A DNA stretch of 7,464 nt from Desulfobulbaceae bacterium UBA5123. GTDB lineage: Bacteria; Desulfobacterota; Desulfobulbia; Desulfobulbales; UBA5123. Both the position numbers and the translations under genes were made by a program. Positions 1 through 6,751 of this stretch are shown here, piece after piece. Every line of letters begins with the position of its first letter. The stretch's first letter is position 1. The notes beneath the pieces are model-generated. The model did no database searches, was not told where the DNA came from, and was given only the letters and a program-made list of their open reading frames with translations. The DNA is taken from positions 1 through 7,464 of the forward strand of contig DHYT01000150.1 in the NCBI GenBank assembly GCA_002415465.1. The letters run 5' to 3'.

Positions 1-1083
1 GGCGTCGGCCGCAAGACCGCCAACCTGGTGGTGACGGTGGCCTTCGACAAGCCGGCGATCTGCGTCGACACCCACGTTCACCGGATCATGAATATCTGGG
101 GATACGTGGAGACGCAGACCCCGCTGGCAACCGAGATGGCCCTGCGCGAAAAACTGCCGGCGCGATTCTGGCGGACGGTGAACGCAACCCTGGTCGCCTT
201 CGGCCAGGAGATGTGCAAGCCGCTCCGCCCGCACTGCGACCGCTGCCCGATTGCCGCCGATTGCCCGCGCCTGGGCGTCGCCCCCCGCCGGGTGGCCGGC
301 GCGAAGAAGAAAACGGCCGGGGTCAAAAAATTCATCTCCTGGAACGTCAACGGCATCCGCGCCATCGAAAAGAAGGGGTTCGCCGCGATCGTCAACGACC
401 TCGACGCCGACATCGTCGCCCTGCAGGAGATCAAGGCGCAGCCGGAGCAACTCTCGGATGCGCTCAAGAACCTGCCCGGCTATCACTCCTTCTGGTATCC
501 GGCCTCCCGCAAGGGCTACGCCGGGGTGGCGATCTACGCCCGGACAAAACCGCTGCGGGTCCTGGAAGGGCTGGGCCACGACACCCACGACGGCGAGGGA
601 CGGGTGCTGACCCTGGAGTACGACGACTTCTACTTCGTCACCGCCTACTTCCCCAACGCCCAGCACGGGCTGGCCCGCCTCGACTACAAGCTCGAATTCA
701 ACCGCGACCTGCACCGGTTCGTGGACGAACTGGGCGAGAAGAAATCGGTGATCCTCTGCGGCGACATGAACGTCGCCCACCGCGAGATCGATCTCACCAA
801 CCCCAAACAGAACGAGATGAACCCCGGCTTCTGCGCCGAGGAACGGCAGTGGATGGATGACTTCCTGAACTCCGGCTACCTCGACACCTTCCGCCTCTTT
901 AACCAGGAACCGAACCAGTACACCTGGTGGAGCTACCGCTTCAGCGCCCGACAAAAAAACATCGGCTGGAGAATCGACTATTTCTGCGTGGATCAAAAGA
1001 GCGCAAAACGGGTGCAAGGGGCGGCGATCCTCGCCGAGATCATGGGCTCGGACCACTGCCCGGTGCAGCTCGACTTCGCCTGA
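1..1083 (+). CDS. nth-xth: Endonuclease III - exonuclease III (ExoA-type AP endonuclease) fusion, 5'-partial
   Basis: The reading frame is open from base 1 to the TGA at 1081-1083. The first ~90 codons are the C-terminal half of endonuclease III, a DNA glycosylase/AP lyase. They show the helix-hairpin-helix GVGRKTAN with the catalytic Lys (codon at 13), VDTH with the catalytic Asp (67), and the 4Fe-4S loop C-x6-C-x2-C-x5-C (Cys codons 214, 235, 244, 262). After a ~20-residue basic, Ala-rich linker comes a complete ~250-residue Mg-dependent AP endonuclease/3'-phosphodiesterase of the ExoIII/ExoA family. Its markers are WNVNGIR (340-360), QEIK with the metal-binding Glu (427), the active-site Tyr (646), GDMN (760-771) and GSDHCPV (1045-1063). 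The ExoIII start is normally M-K-F-I-S-W-N; here that position is a GTC Val codon (322), and there is no stop or clear ribosome site between the halves, so one bifunctional protein is the best reading. The true start and about 115 Nth residues lie upstream of the window. GTG at 28 falls inside the domain and is not the start. Confidence 0.93.
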   Translation, partial: GVGRKTANLVVTVAFDKPAICVDTHVHRIMNIWGYVETQTPLATEMALREKLPARFWRTVNATLVAFGQEMCKPLRPHCDRCPIAADCPRLGVAPRRVAGAKKKTAGVKKFISWNVNGIRAIEKKGFAAIVNDLDADIVALQEIKAQPEQLSDALKNLPGYHSFWYPASRKGYAGVAIYARTKPLRVLEGLGHDTHDGEGRVLTLEYDDFYFVTAYFPNAQHGLARLDYKLEFNRDLHRFVDELGEKKSVILCGDMNVAHREIDLTNPKQNEMNPGFCAEERQWMDDFLNSGYLDTFRLFNQEPNQYTWWSYRFSARQKNIGWRIDYFCVDQKSAKRVQGAAILAEIMGSDHCPVQLDFA

Positions 1084-1145
1084 GAGCAAATATCCGACGG
1101 GCGCACCTGTCCACCGACGCCAAGAAATGACGGGCCAATAACCTA

Positions 1146-1174
1146 TTGACACCCTATCGCGCTTTTGCGAGCAT
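1146..1174 (+). promoter_or_regulatory. Candidate sigma-70 promoter for the REC-PAS kinase
   Basis: A perfect -35 hexamer TTGACA (1146-1151) is followed at 17 bases by GAGCAT (1169-1174), which matches the -10 consensus at only 3 of 6 positions. It lies in the only intergenic space upstream of the kinase gene. The TCGC/GCGA 4-bp dyad around 1157-1170 between the boxes is too short to call an operator. Confidence 0.35.
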
Positions 1175-1180
1175 GACTCT

Positions 1181-1186
1181 GGGAGG
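1181..1186 (+). promoter_or_regulatory. Ribosome binding site of the REC-PAS kinase
   Basis: GGGAGG lies 12 bases before the ATG at 1199. The spacing is a little long, but no closer purine-rich site or other in-frame start fits better. Confidence 0.55.
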
Positions 1187-1198
1187 CATTGGTCAGGC

Positions 1199-2743
1199 AT
1201 GCGGAAAAAAATCATGGTGGTTGATAACAATCCGATGGTCCGCAGGCTCATGGAAAAGCTGCTGGCCTCCCACGGCCACGAACTCCGCCTGGCCGAGGAC
1301 GGCCTCCAGGCCCTGGAGATCCTGAAAACCTTCACCCCTGAGGTGATGTTCGTCGACCTGATCATGCCGATGGTGGACGGCAAGCAGCTGTGCCGGGCGG
1401 TGCGCCGATCGGCCAAATTCGACCATACGGTCATCGCCATCCTTTCCGCGGCCGCGGCCGAAGGCGTCATCGCCCTCGACGAGTTCGGCGCCGACTACTG
1501 CATCGCCAAGGGGCCATTCCAGAAGCAGTCGGTCCATGTCCTCAACATCCTGACCGCCGAAAGGCGATACGGCGTCTCACCCGCGCCACCGGTCATCGGC
1601 CTCGAGGATATCTTTCATCGAGAGATCACCGCCGAGCTCCTCACCTCCAAACGCCATCTGGAGCTGATCCTGCGCAACACCTCCGAGGGCATCATCGAAT
1701 TTTCCCCGACCCGCGGGATCATCTTCGCCAACAGAAAGGCCGAGATGCTCACCGGCAAACCGGAGGAAGAGCTGTTGGCGACCGACTTCATGGGCCTGTT
1801 CGACCAAGGAATCCGGGAAAAAGCGGCGGCAGGGCTCGCGGAATCGGTCCGCTCCGGCCAGATATTCAGGATGGAGGAAACCTTTCTGCTGGGCGGCCGC
1901 CATGTACTGCTCACCCTGCTGCCGGTGCAAGAAGGCGAACAGCCATGCTTCATCGCCCAACTCCAGGATGTTACCGCCCAGAAGAGCCTGGCGGAGGTGG
2001 AAGGATTGCTGGAGCGGCAAGCCAGGCTGGCCCATGCCGATCGCCTTTCCGCCCTGGGCGAGATGGCCGCGGGCATCACCCATGAACTTAAGCAGCCGCT
2101 CACCGTGATCTCGATGAACGCGCAGCTGCTCCGCAAGCTGTTGCCCCAAGAAGACCCGACCTTGCGGGATCACCTCGAACAGATCCTCGGGCAGGCCCAG
2201 CGGGCCACCACCATCATCAACGGCATGCAGTCATTCAGCCGGGTCAAGGGCGACCGGACGGGCTTGATCGCGCCGGCCCATGCCGTGGAAAGGGCCCTGG
2301 CCTTTTTCCGGGAACAGTTTCGCATCCATGCAATCACCCTGGACGTGCGTCTTGACCAGGCCGCCATTCTTTACGGCAACGATCTGCACATTGAGCAGAT
2401 TGTGGTCAACCTGCTCAACAATGCCCGCCACGCCGTCGAGCAGCGCCGGCAGGGAAACGGTTCCCATGCAAAGAAACTCATGGTAACCCTTGCCGCCGAC
2501 CAGGACAAAAAAGTGGTGCGGCTCACGGTTACGGACAACGGCGTCGGCTTCAGCGAGGAGGAAAAACGGCAATGCTTTGAACCGTTTTTCACCACCAAAC
2601 CCGTTGGCGACGGAACCGGTCTGGGGTTGACCATCATCAAGCGTCTGGCCGAGGGGATGCACGGCGCGGTGGAGATTGCCGATGGGCCCGGCGGCGAGGG
2701 CTCGGCGGTGTCGGTTGTCTTCCCCATGGACCGAAGAGGATGA
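1199..2743 (+). CDS. Cytosolic receiver-PAS sensor histidine kinase
   Basis: This is a 514-residue two-component kinase without membrane segments or a signal peptide, so it should sense or relay signals in the cytoplasm. Domains in order: receiver (about 1-120) with phosphoacceptor Asp53 in VDLIMP, Ser83 and Lys104; PAS domain (about 145-260); dimerisation/phosphoacceptor helix with His295 in THELKQP; HATPase domain (about 355-512) with N-box NLLNNA (404-409), G1 box DNGVG (446-450), FEPFFTT (460-466) and G2 box GTGLGL (472-477). The H-box resembles the HExxQPL type of DctB-like kinases. In the receiver, the usual Asp-Asp pair is Asp9-Asn10, so one acidic Mg2+ ligand is lost and phosphorylation may be altered. 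It has its own promoter candidate and is 229 bases from the cytochrome gene, so it may be a separate unit. The input receiver suggests that another kinase controls it. The family call is firm; signal and partner are unknown. Confidence 0.93.
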   Translation: MRKKIMVVDNNPMVRRLMEKLLASHGHELRLAEDGLQALEILKTFTPEVMFVDLIMPMVDGKQLCRAVRRSAKFDHTVIAILSAAAAEGVIALDEFGADYCIAKGPFQKQSVHVLNILTAERRYGVSPAPPVIGLEDIFHREITAELLTSKRHLELILRNTSEGIIEFSPTRGIIFANRKAEMLTGKPEEELLATDFMGLFDQGIREKAAAGLAESVRSGQIFRMEETFLLGGRHVLLTLLPVQEGEQPCFIAQLQDVTAQKSLAEVEGLLERQARLAHADRLSALGEMAAGITHELKQPLTVISMNAQLLRKLLPQEDPTLRDHLEQILGQAQRATTIINGMQSFSRVKGDRTGLIAPAHAVERALAFFREQFRIHAITLDVRLDQAAILYGNDLHIEQIVVNLLNNARHAVEQRRQGNGSHAKKLMVTLAADQDKKVVRLTVTDNGVGFSEEEKRQCFEPFFTTKPVGDGTGLGLTIIKRLAEGMHGAVEIADGPGGEGSAVSVVFPMDRRG

Positions 2744-2887
2744 GCATCGCCTGAAACGGCAAGGGGGACCGCCGTCTCTCGCTCGCAAGAATCCCAACCG
2801 CCCGCTGTTCCTCCCCGCCGAAAGCAGACCCTGCCGGCGCATACCCATGCCGCTTCCCTCCCTTCGTCACTTTGCCAATGAAAATCT

Positions 2888-2915
2888 TTGCCTTGGCACG
2901 CGCGCATGTTAGTAT
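2888..2915 (+). promoter_or_regulatory. Candidate promoter of the cytochrome-hybrid kinase operon
   Basis: TTGCCT (2888-2893) and TAGTAT (2910-2915) are separated by 16 bases and each matches the sigma-70 consensus at 4 of 6 positions. An overlapping TTGGCA (2893-2898) is an alternative -35 but has no good -10 partner. This is the only AT-richer stretch in the 2744-2972 spacer, which is otherwise GC-rich and shows no gene. Confidence 0.3.
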
Positions 2916-2923
2916 TCTTTATC

Positions 2924-2948
2924 CAAACGGATCCATCGTTTGAAAACG
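2924..2948. repeat. Alternating inverted half-sites AAACG / CGTTT / AAACG
   Basis: CAAACG (2924-2929) and CGTTTG (2937-2942) form a perfect 6-bp dyad with a 7-base spacer centred on a GGATCC palindrome. The second arm also pairs with AAACG (2944-2948) across 2 bases. The set sits just after the promoter candidate and before the ribosome site of the cytochrome gene. It could be an operator, or two mutually exclusive leader hairpins. Confidence 0.4.
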
Positions 2949-2960
2949 GTCGCCACCGCC

Positions 2961-2966
2961 GGGGAG
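2961..2966 (+). promoter_or_regulatory. Ribosome binding site fixing the cytochrome start
   Basis: GGGGAG lies 6 bases before the ATG at 2973. It selects this start over the in-frame TTG at 2940, which has no Shine-Dalgarno sequence and would put extra residues before the signal peptide. Confidence 0.7.
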
Positions 2967-2972
2967 CCTACC

Positions 2973-3464
2973 ATGCAGACCCTCACCCAGACCTCAAGCC
3001 GTCAGCGGATGCTCCTGACCTCGTTTGCCATGCTGCTGCTCGCCATCGCTCCCGGCAACGCCTCCGCCTCCCCCCCAACCGCCACCTATGTCGGCTGCCT
3101 TGCCTGCCGGGACTGCCATACCGAGGAGTTCCGCCGCTTCGTCACCTATGCCAAGAAAAGCCGCTCCTTTGAAAGCATCGAACGGCTGCGCCACGGCCTC
3201 ACCGAGGCCGAGATAGAGCGCTGTTACGGCTGTCACACCACCGGCTACGGCAAGCCGGGCGGCTTTGTCAGCATCGAGGCGACCCCGCACCTCAAGAACG
3301 CCGGCTGCGAGGTCTGCCACGGGCCGGGCGGCCGGCATGCCGCCACCGGCGACCCCGCGGCGATCAAAAAGCATCTCTCCAAGGAAGACTGCGAGGTCTG
3401 CCACACCTCGGAACGGGTGGCGGCGTTCAGGTTCAAACCTCTGATCCACGGCGGGGCGCACTGA
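2973..3464 (+). CDS. Exported tetraheme cytochrome c (c554-like)
   Basis: This is a 163-residue protein with a Sec signal peptide: a basic SRQR (residues 9-12), a hydrophobic core (about 13-26), and a likely cleavage after ASA near residue 32, so it acts in the periplasm. Four CXXCH heme-attachment motifs follow: CRDCH (45-49), CYGCH (84-88), CEVCH (112-116) and CEVCH (140-144). Six further histidines (74, 106, 122, 134, 159, 163) could supply distal ligands for bis-His hemes. The spacing and the stretches around CYGCHTTGYGKPGGF and CEVCHGPGG match the cytochrome c554-like family common in metal- and sulfur-reducing anaerobes. Cys42 precedes the first motif, giving overlapping CxxC-xx-CH. The stop is one base from the start of the hybrid kinase, whose periplasmic domain also has a heme motif, so a role in redox signalling or electron supply to that sensor is inferred. 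A respiratory role independent of signalling remains possible. Confidence 0.92.
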   Translation: MQTLTQTSSRQRMLLTSFAMLLLAIAPGNASASPPTATYVGCLACRDCHTEEFRRFVTYAKKSRSFESIERLRHGLTEAEIERCYGCHTTGYGKPGGFVSIEATPHLKNAGCEVCHGPGGRHAATGDPAAIKKHLSKEDCEVCHTSERVAAFRFKPLIHGGAH

Positions 3465-3465
3465 C

Positions 3466-6400
3466 ATGGCCAACCTCTTCGCCCATATCCGGAAACGGCT
3501 CAGCGCCAAGATCCTCATCGCCCTCACCCTCTGCGTGGCCCTGGTCATGGGCGGGGTGATCATTCTCGCCACCGCCAGCCAGCGCGACCTGATCCGGGAA
3601 CAGATGGCCGCCCACGGCCGGGAGCTGAAATCCCTGGCCTACGCGGCCATTCGCCATCCCATGGCGCAGGGCGACAGCGAATCGGTGGAACGGCAGCTCA
3701 CCGAGATCCGGGGCAGTCTTGAAAACAACGAGATCCTGATCTGCGACTTCAACCGCCGGATCGTCTTTGCCAGCCACGCGGAACGGATCGGCGCCAACAT
3801 GGCCCAATTCACCGCCAGCGCGGAGATGCTCGCCACCCTGGATCAGCTCCTTGCCGCCGCCGACCCGCTCGCCAACGTGCCCCCCTTCGAGGAGGAACGG
3901 GACGGACAACGGTTTCTCCTCACCCTGCACGCCCTGCCCAACGGCAAGGAATGCCATCATTGCCACGGCGAATCGCGCCAGGTGCTGGGCTGCCTGATCA
4001 CCCGCGTCTCCACCGACAAGACCTACGCCGCCATCGCCGCCCTGCGCAACCGCACCATCGCCATCAGCCTCTTCGGCATCGCCGGCATCATCCTCCTCAC
4101 CTCCCTGCTCCTCAACCGGCTGGTCACCCGGCCGGTGGAGGAACTGGCCGAGGAGGCGCGCAAGATCACCCAAGGCAACCTGGAGGTGGCGGTGTCGGTG
4201 CGCAGCGACGACGCCATCGGCGAACTGGGCCGCGCCTTCAACCACATGGCCCAGAGCATCCGGGAACAGATCGGCTATTTCAACAACCTGCGCGACGCCA
4301 TCGCCGCCCCCCTTTTCATCGTGGACCCGCTGATGGTGATCACCTACATGAACGAGGCGTGTGAAAAGCTCACCGGCTTCAGCAAGGCGGAGGCGGAGGG
4401 CAGGCTCACCTGCCGGGAGGTCTTCAACAGCGACCGCTGCGGCACCACCACCTGCCCCCTGCACTACTGCCTGGACCGCGGCGTCACCGTGGAGGGAATC
4501 ACCGCCGTTCTCACCAGCCGGGGCGGAACCAAGATCCCGGTGGTGACCAGCGCCAGCGCCCTGGTGGACGGCGAGGGGCGGGTGATCGGGGCGGTGGAGA
4601 TCTGCAAGGATATCCGCGACGTTCTCGACGCGGAGCGGCTGCGCTACATCAAGGAGACGGCCGAGCACGAGGAGGAGCAGCGCTTCTACCTGGAGGAGCG
4701 GGTCCGCGAACTGCTCGCCGTTCTCGCCAGGGCCGCCGGCGGCGACCTCAACGCCAGGGCCCGGGAACGCGACAAGGGCGACATCATGGACAAGATCGCC
4801 CGCCACATCAACCTGACCCTGGACGATCTCGAAAAGCTCTACGCCAGGATCAACTCCTTCAACAAGCAGCTGGAACAGGAGGTCGACCGCCGCACCATGC
4901 TGCTGCAGGATAAAACGATCCTGCTGGAACGGGCCAACCGCGAGCTGCGGGAGCTGGACAAGCTGAAATCCGCCTTCCTGGCCAACATGAGCCACGAACT
5001 GCGCACGCCGATGAACTCCATCATCGGCTACACCGACCTGATGCTCGACGGCATCGACGGCGAGATCAACGAGGAGCAGGAAAAGAGCCTGCGCAAGGTG
5101 CGCAACAACGCCCAGCACCTGCTGCAACTGATCAACGACATCCTGGACATGGCCAAGATCGAATCGGGCAAGATCCAACTCGACCCGCAGCCGCTGGGCA
5201 TCAAGGCCCTCACCGCCTCGGTGGCGACCATCTTCGAGCCCACCGTCGGCAAGAAGGGCCTCACCCTTACCCTCGACTGCGCCGACGACCTGCCGCCGGT
5301 GTACGTGGACGAGGACAAGGTGCGCCAGATCTTCATCAACCTGCTCTCCAACGCCATCAAATTCACCGAAACCGGCGGCATCACCATCCGCGTCCGCCCC
5401 TGGCCGGCGTCGGACCGCTACCTGCAGGTCTGCGTCGAGGATACCGGCATCGGCATCCGCGTCGACGATCTCCCCAAGCTCTTCGACAAGTTCAGCCAGG
5501 TGGACGGCTCCACCATCCGCCAGTACGAGGGCACCGGCCTCGGCCTCTGCATTGCCCGCGGCCTCATCGTCCTGCACAAGGGCAAGATCTGGGTGGAGAG
5601 CGATTACGGCAAGGGCAGCCGCTTCTGCTTCACCCTGCCCACCGACCGCGCCCTGCTGGAGCGCCCGGCGGTGGCCAAGATCGACGCCACCCTGGCGGAT
5701 GGGCTGGCGGCGGCGTGCAGGGTGCAGCCTGACACCTTCGCCAATCCGGCCATTTACGCCGGCAAGGAGATCCGCTGCTGGGAGTTCGGGCATTGCGGCC
5801 AGCCAAGCTGCCCGGCATACGGCAGCAAGGAGCTCCGCTGCTGGCTGATCCAGGGCACCCACTGCATGGGGGAAAAGGTCGCCTTCGACACCGAAAAGAT
5901 AAGCCACTGCCAGGGCTGCGAGATCGTCGAACGGCTCCTGCTGTCGGAAGAGGAGCAGCGACGGAGCAGCGCCGTCGCCACCCGCGAATCCGCGGCCGTT
6001 CCGCCCAAGACCATCCTCGCCGTCGACGACAACCCCGAGGTCATCGACCTGGTGCGCAAGTACGTCGGCGACACCTACCGGATCGTCGGCCTGCTCAGCG
6101 GCCACGACGTGGTGGCCAAGGCCATGGAGTTACAGCCGCTGGCCATCACCCTGGACATCATGATGCCGGGCATGGACGGCTGGCAGGTGCTGCACCAGCT
6201 CAAACAAAACCCCGCCACCCGCGATATCCCGGTGGTGGTACTCTCCATCGTCGACAACAAAAAACTGGGCTTCAGCCTGGGGGCGGCCGAATACATCGTC
6301 AAGCCCATCGACAAGGACCTCCTCCTGCACAAACTCAAATCCCTGGAAAAGCTGCTCCCGGCCGTCAAGCAGATCCTGGTCGTGGACAGCGACCGGCATA

Positions 6401-6747
6401 CCCTGGACACCATCTGCCATCTGTTCGACCAGGCGGGCTACGGGATCACCTGCGCCCAGAACAGTCAGGACGCCATCGAGGCCATCGCCGAGGTGCACCC
6501 CGACCTCATCGTCTTCAACCCCTTCATGCCGCAGAGCCAGGGCCCGGACCTGATGGGACACATCAAGACCAACCCCGACACCAAGCACATCCCCCTGATC
6601 CTGCTCACCCAGGAGCCGGTGCCGGCCGAGGCGCATGCCGAGCTCAACGGCCGCATCCGCGCCATCCTCGACCGGGGCGTGCTCAGCGAGGAGGAACTGC
6701 TGCAGGAGCTGAAGGATACCATCCAGAGATGTGACCGACAGGAATAG
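3466..6747 (+). CDS. Membrane hybrid sensor kinase with periplasmic c-type heme motif, Cys-rich module and two receivers
   Basis: The protein has 1093 residues. TM1 is about 14-36, the periplasmic sensor 37-196, TM2 197-217 and HAMP about 217-270. The sensor carries CHHCH (163-167), a c-type heme attachment site. A PAS domain (about 271-380) has Cys316, 325, 330 and 335. A second HAMP-like stretch (about 405-460) and a coiled coil lead to the HisKA helix with His510 in SHELRTP. The HATPase has N-box NLLSNA (625-630), DTGIGI (659-664) and GTGLGL (689-694). Next is a 'two-CW' type Cys module (771-818) with Cys771, 777, 782, 792, 800, 815 and 818. Receiver 1 (about 848-962) is canonical: Asp854/855, phosphoacceptor Asp897, Ser927, Lys946. 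Receiver 2 (about 968-1085) has Asn1018 at the phosphoacceptor position and lacks the conserved Lys, so it is probably not phosphorylated. ATG 3466 lies one base after the cytochrome stop with only a weak GGGG ahead, implying translational coupling. No Hpt domain is evident. Confidence 0.95.
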   Translation: MANLFAHIRKRLSAKILIALTLCVALVMGGVIILATASQRDLIREQMAAHGRELKSLAYAAIRHPMAQGDSESVERQLTEIRGSLENNEILICDFNRRIVFASHAERIGANMAQFTASAEMLATLDQLLAAADPLANVPPFEEERDGQRFLLTLHALPNGKECHHCHGESRQVLGCLITRVSTDKTYAAIAALRNRTIAISLFGIAGIILLTSLLLNRLVTRPVEELAEEARKITQGNLEVAVSVRSDDAIGELGRAFNHMAQSIREQIGYFNNLRDAIAAPLFIVDPLMVITYMNEACEKLTGFSKAEAEGRLTCREVFNSDRCGTTTCPLHYCLDRGVTVEGITAVLTSRGGTKIPVVTSASALVDGEGRVIGAVEICKDIRDVLDAERLRYIKETAEHEEEQRFYLEERVRELLAVLARAAGGDLNARARERDKGDIMDKIARHINLTLDDLEKLYARINSFNKQLEQEVDRRTMLLQDKTILLERANRELRELDKLKSAFLANMSHELRTPMNSIIGYTDLMLDGIDGEINEEQEKSLRKVRNNAQHLLQLINDILDMAKIESGKIQLDPQPLGIKALTASVATIFEPTVGKKGLTLTLDCADDLPPVYVDEDKVRQIFINLLSNAIKFTETGGITIRVRPWPASDRYLQVCVEDTGIGIRVDDLPKLFDKFSQVDGSTIRQYEGTGLGLCIARGLIVLHKGKIWVESDYGKGSRFCFTLPTDRALLERPAVAKIDATLADGLAAACRVQPDTFANPAIYAGKEIRCWEFGHCGQPSCPAYGSKELRCWLIQGTHCMGEKVAFDTEKISHCQGCEIVERLLLSEEEQRRSSAVATRESAAVPPKTILAVDDNPEVIDLVRKYVGDTYRIVGLLSGHDVVAKAMELQPLAITLDIMMPGMDGWQVLHQLKQNPATRDIPVVVLSIVDNKKLGFSLGAAEYIVKPIDKDLLLHKLKSLEKLLPAVKQILVVDSDRHTLDTICHLFDQAGYGITCAQNSQDAIEAIAEVHPDLIVFNPFMPQSQGPDLMGHIKTNPDTKHIPLILLTQEPVPAEAHAELNGRIRAILDRGVLSEEELLQELKDTIQRCDRQE

Positions 6748-6751
6748 CGAC

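Noticed and set aside
292..294. In-frame GTG that could start a separate ExoIII
   Set aside because: No ribosome site is visible ahead of it and no stop separates it from the Nth part; the fusion reading is simpler, though an internal start cannot be fully excluded.
1096..1135. Two GACGGGC direct repeats in the spacer before the soluble kinase
   Set aside because: A 7-base repeat in GC-rich DNA is expected by chance and shows no further structure.
2756..2775. ACGGC...GCCGT hairpin after the soluble kinase
   Set aside because: The stem is only 5 bp with a 10-base loop and no T tract follows, so it does not support a terminator call.
2894..2908. TGGCACG resembling the -24 element of a sigma-54 promoter
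   Set aside because: The matching -12 position reads CATG rather than TTGC at the required spacing, so only half of the promoter is present.
2940..2942. TTG as start of the cytochrome gene
   Set aside because: It has no Shine-Dalgarno sequence and overlaps the inverted repeat; ATG 2973 has GGGGAG at good spacing and gives a standard signal peptide.
3433..6105. Very long open frame (890 codons) on the - strand opposite the cytochrome end and hybrid kinase
   Set aside because: It is a shadow of GC-rich + strand coding: composition is dominated by Ala, Gly, Val, Asp and His repeats, no known domain is visible, and the + strand protein has clear motifs throughout.
5793..6734. 313-codon + strand frame overlapping the hybrid kinase
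   Set aside because: It is rich in Arg, Pro and Gly with no domain pattern, inside a frame with well-defined receiver domains; an overlap artefact of GC-rich codons.
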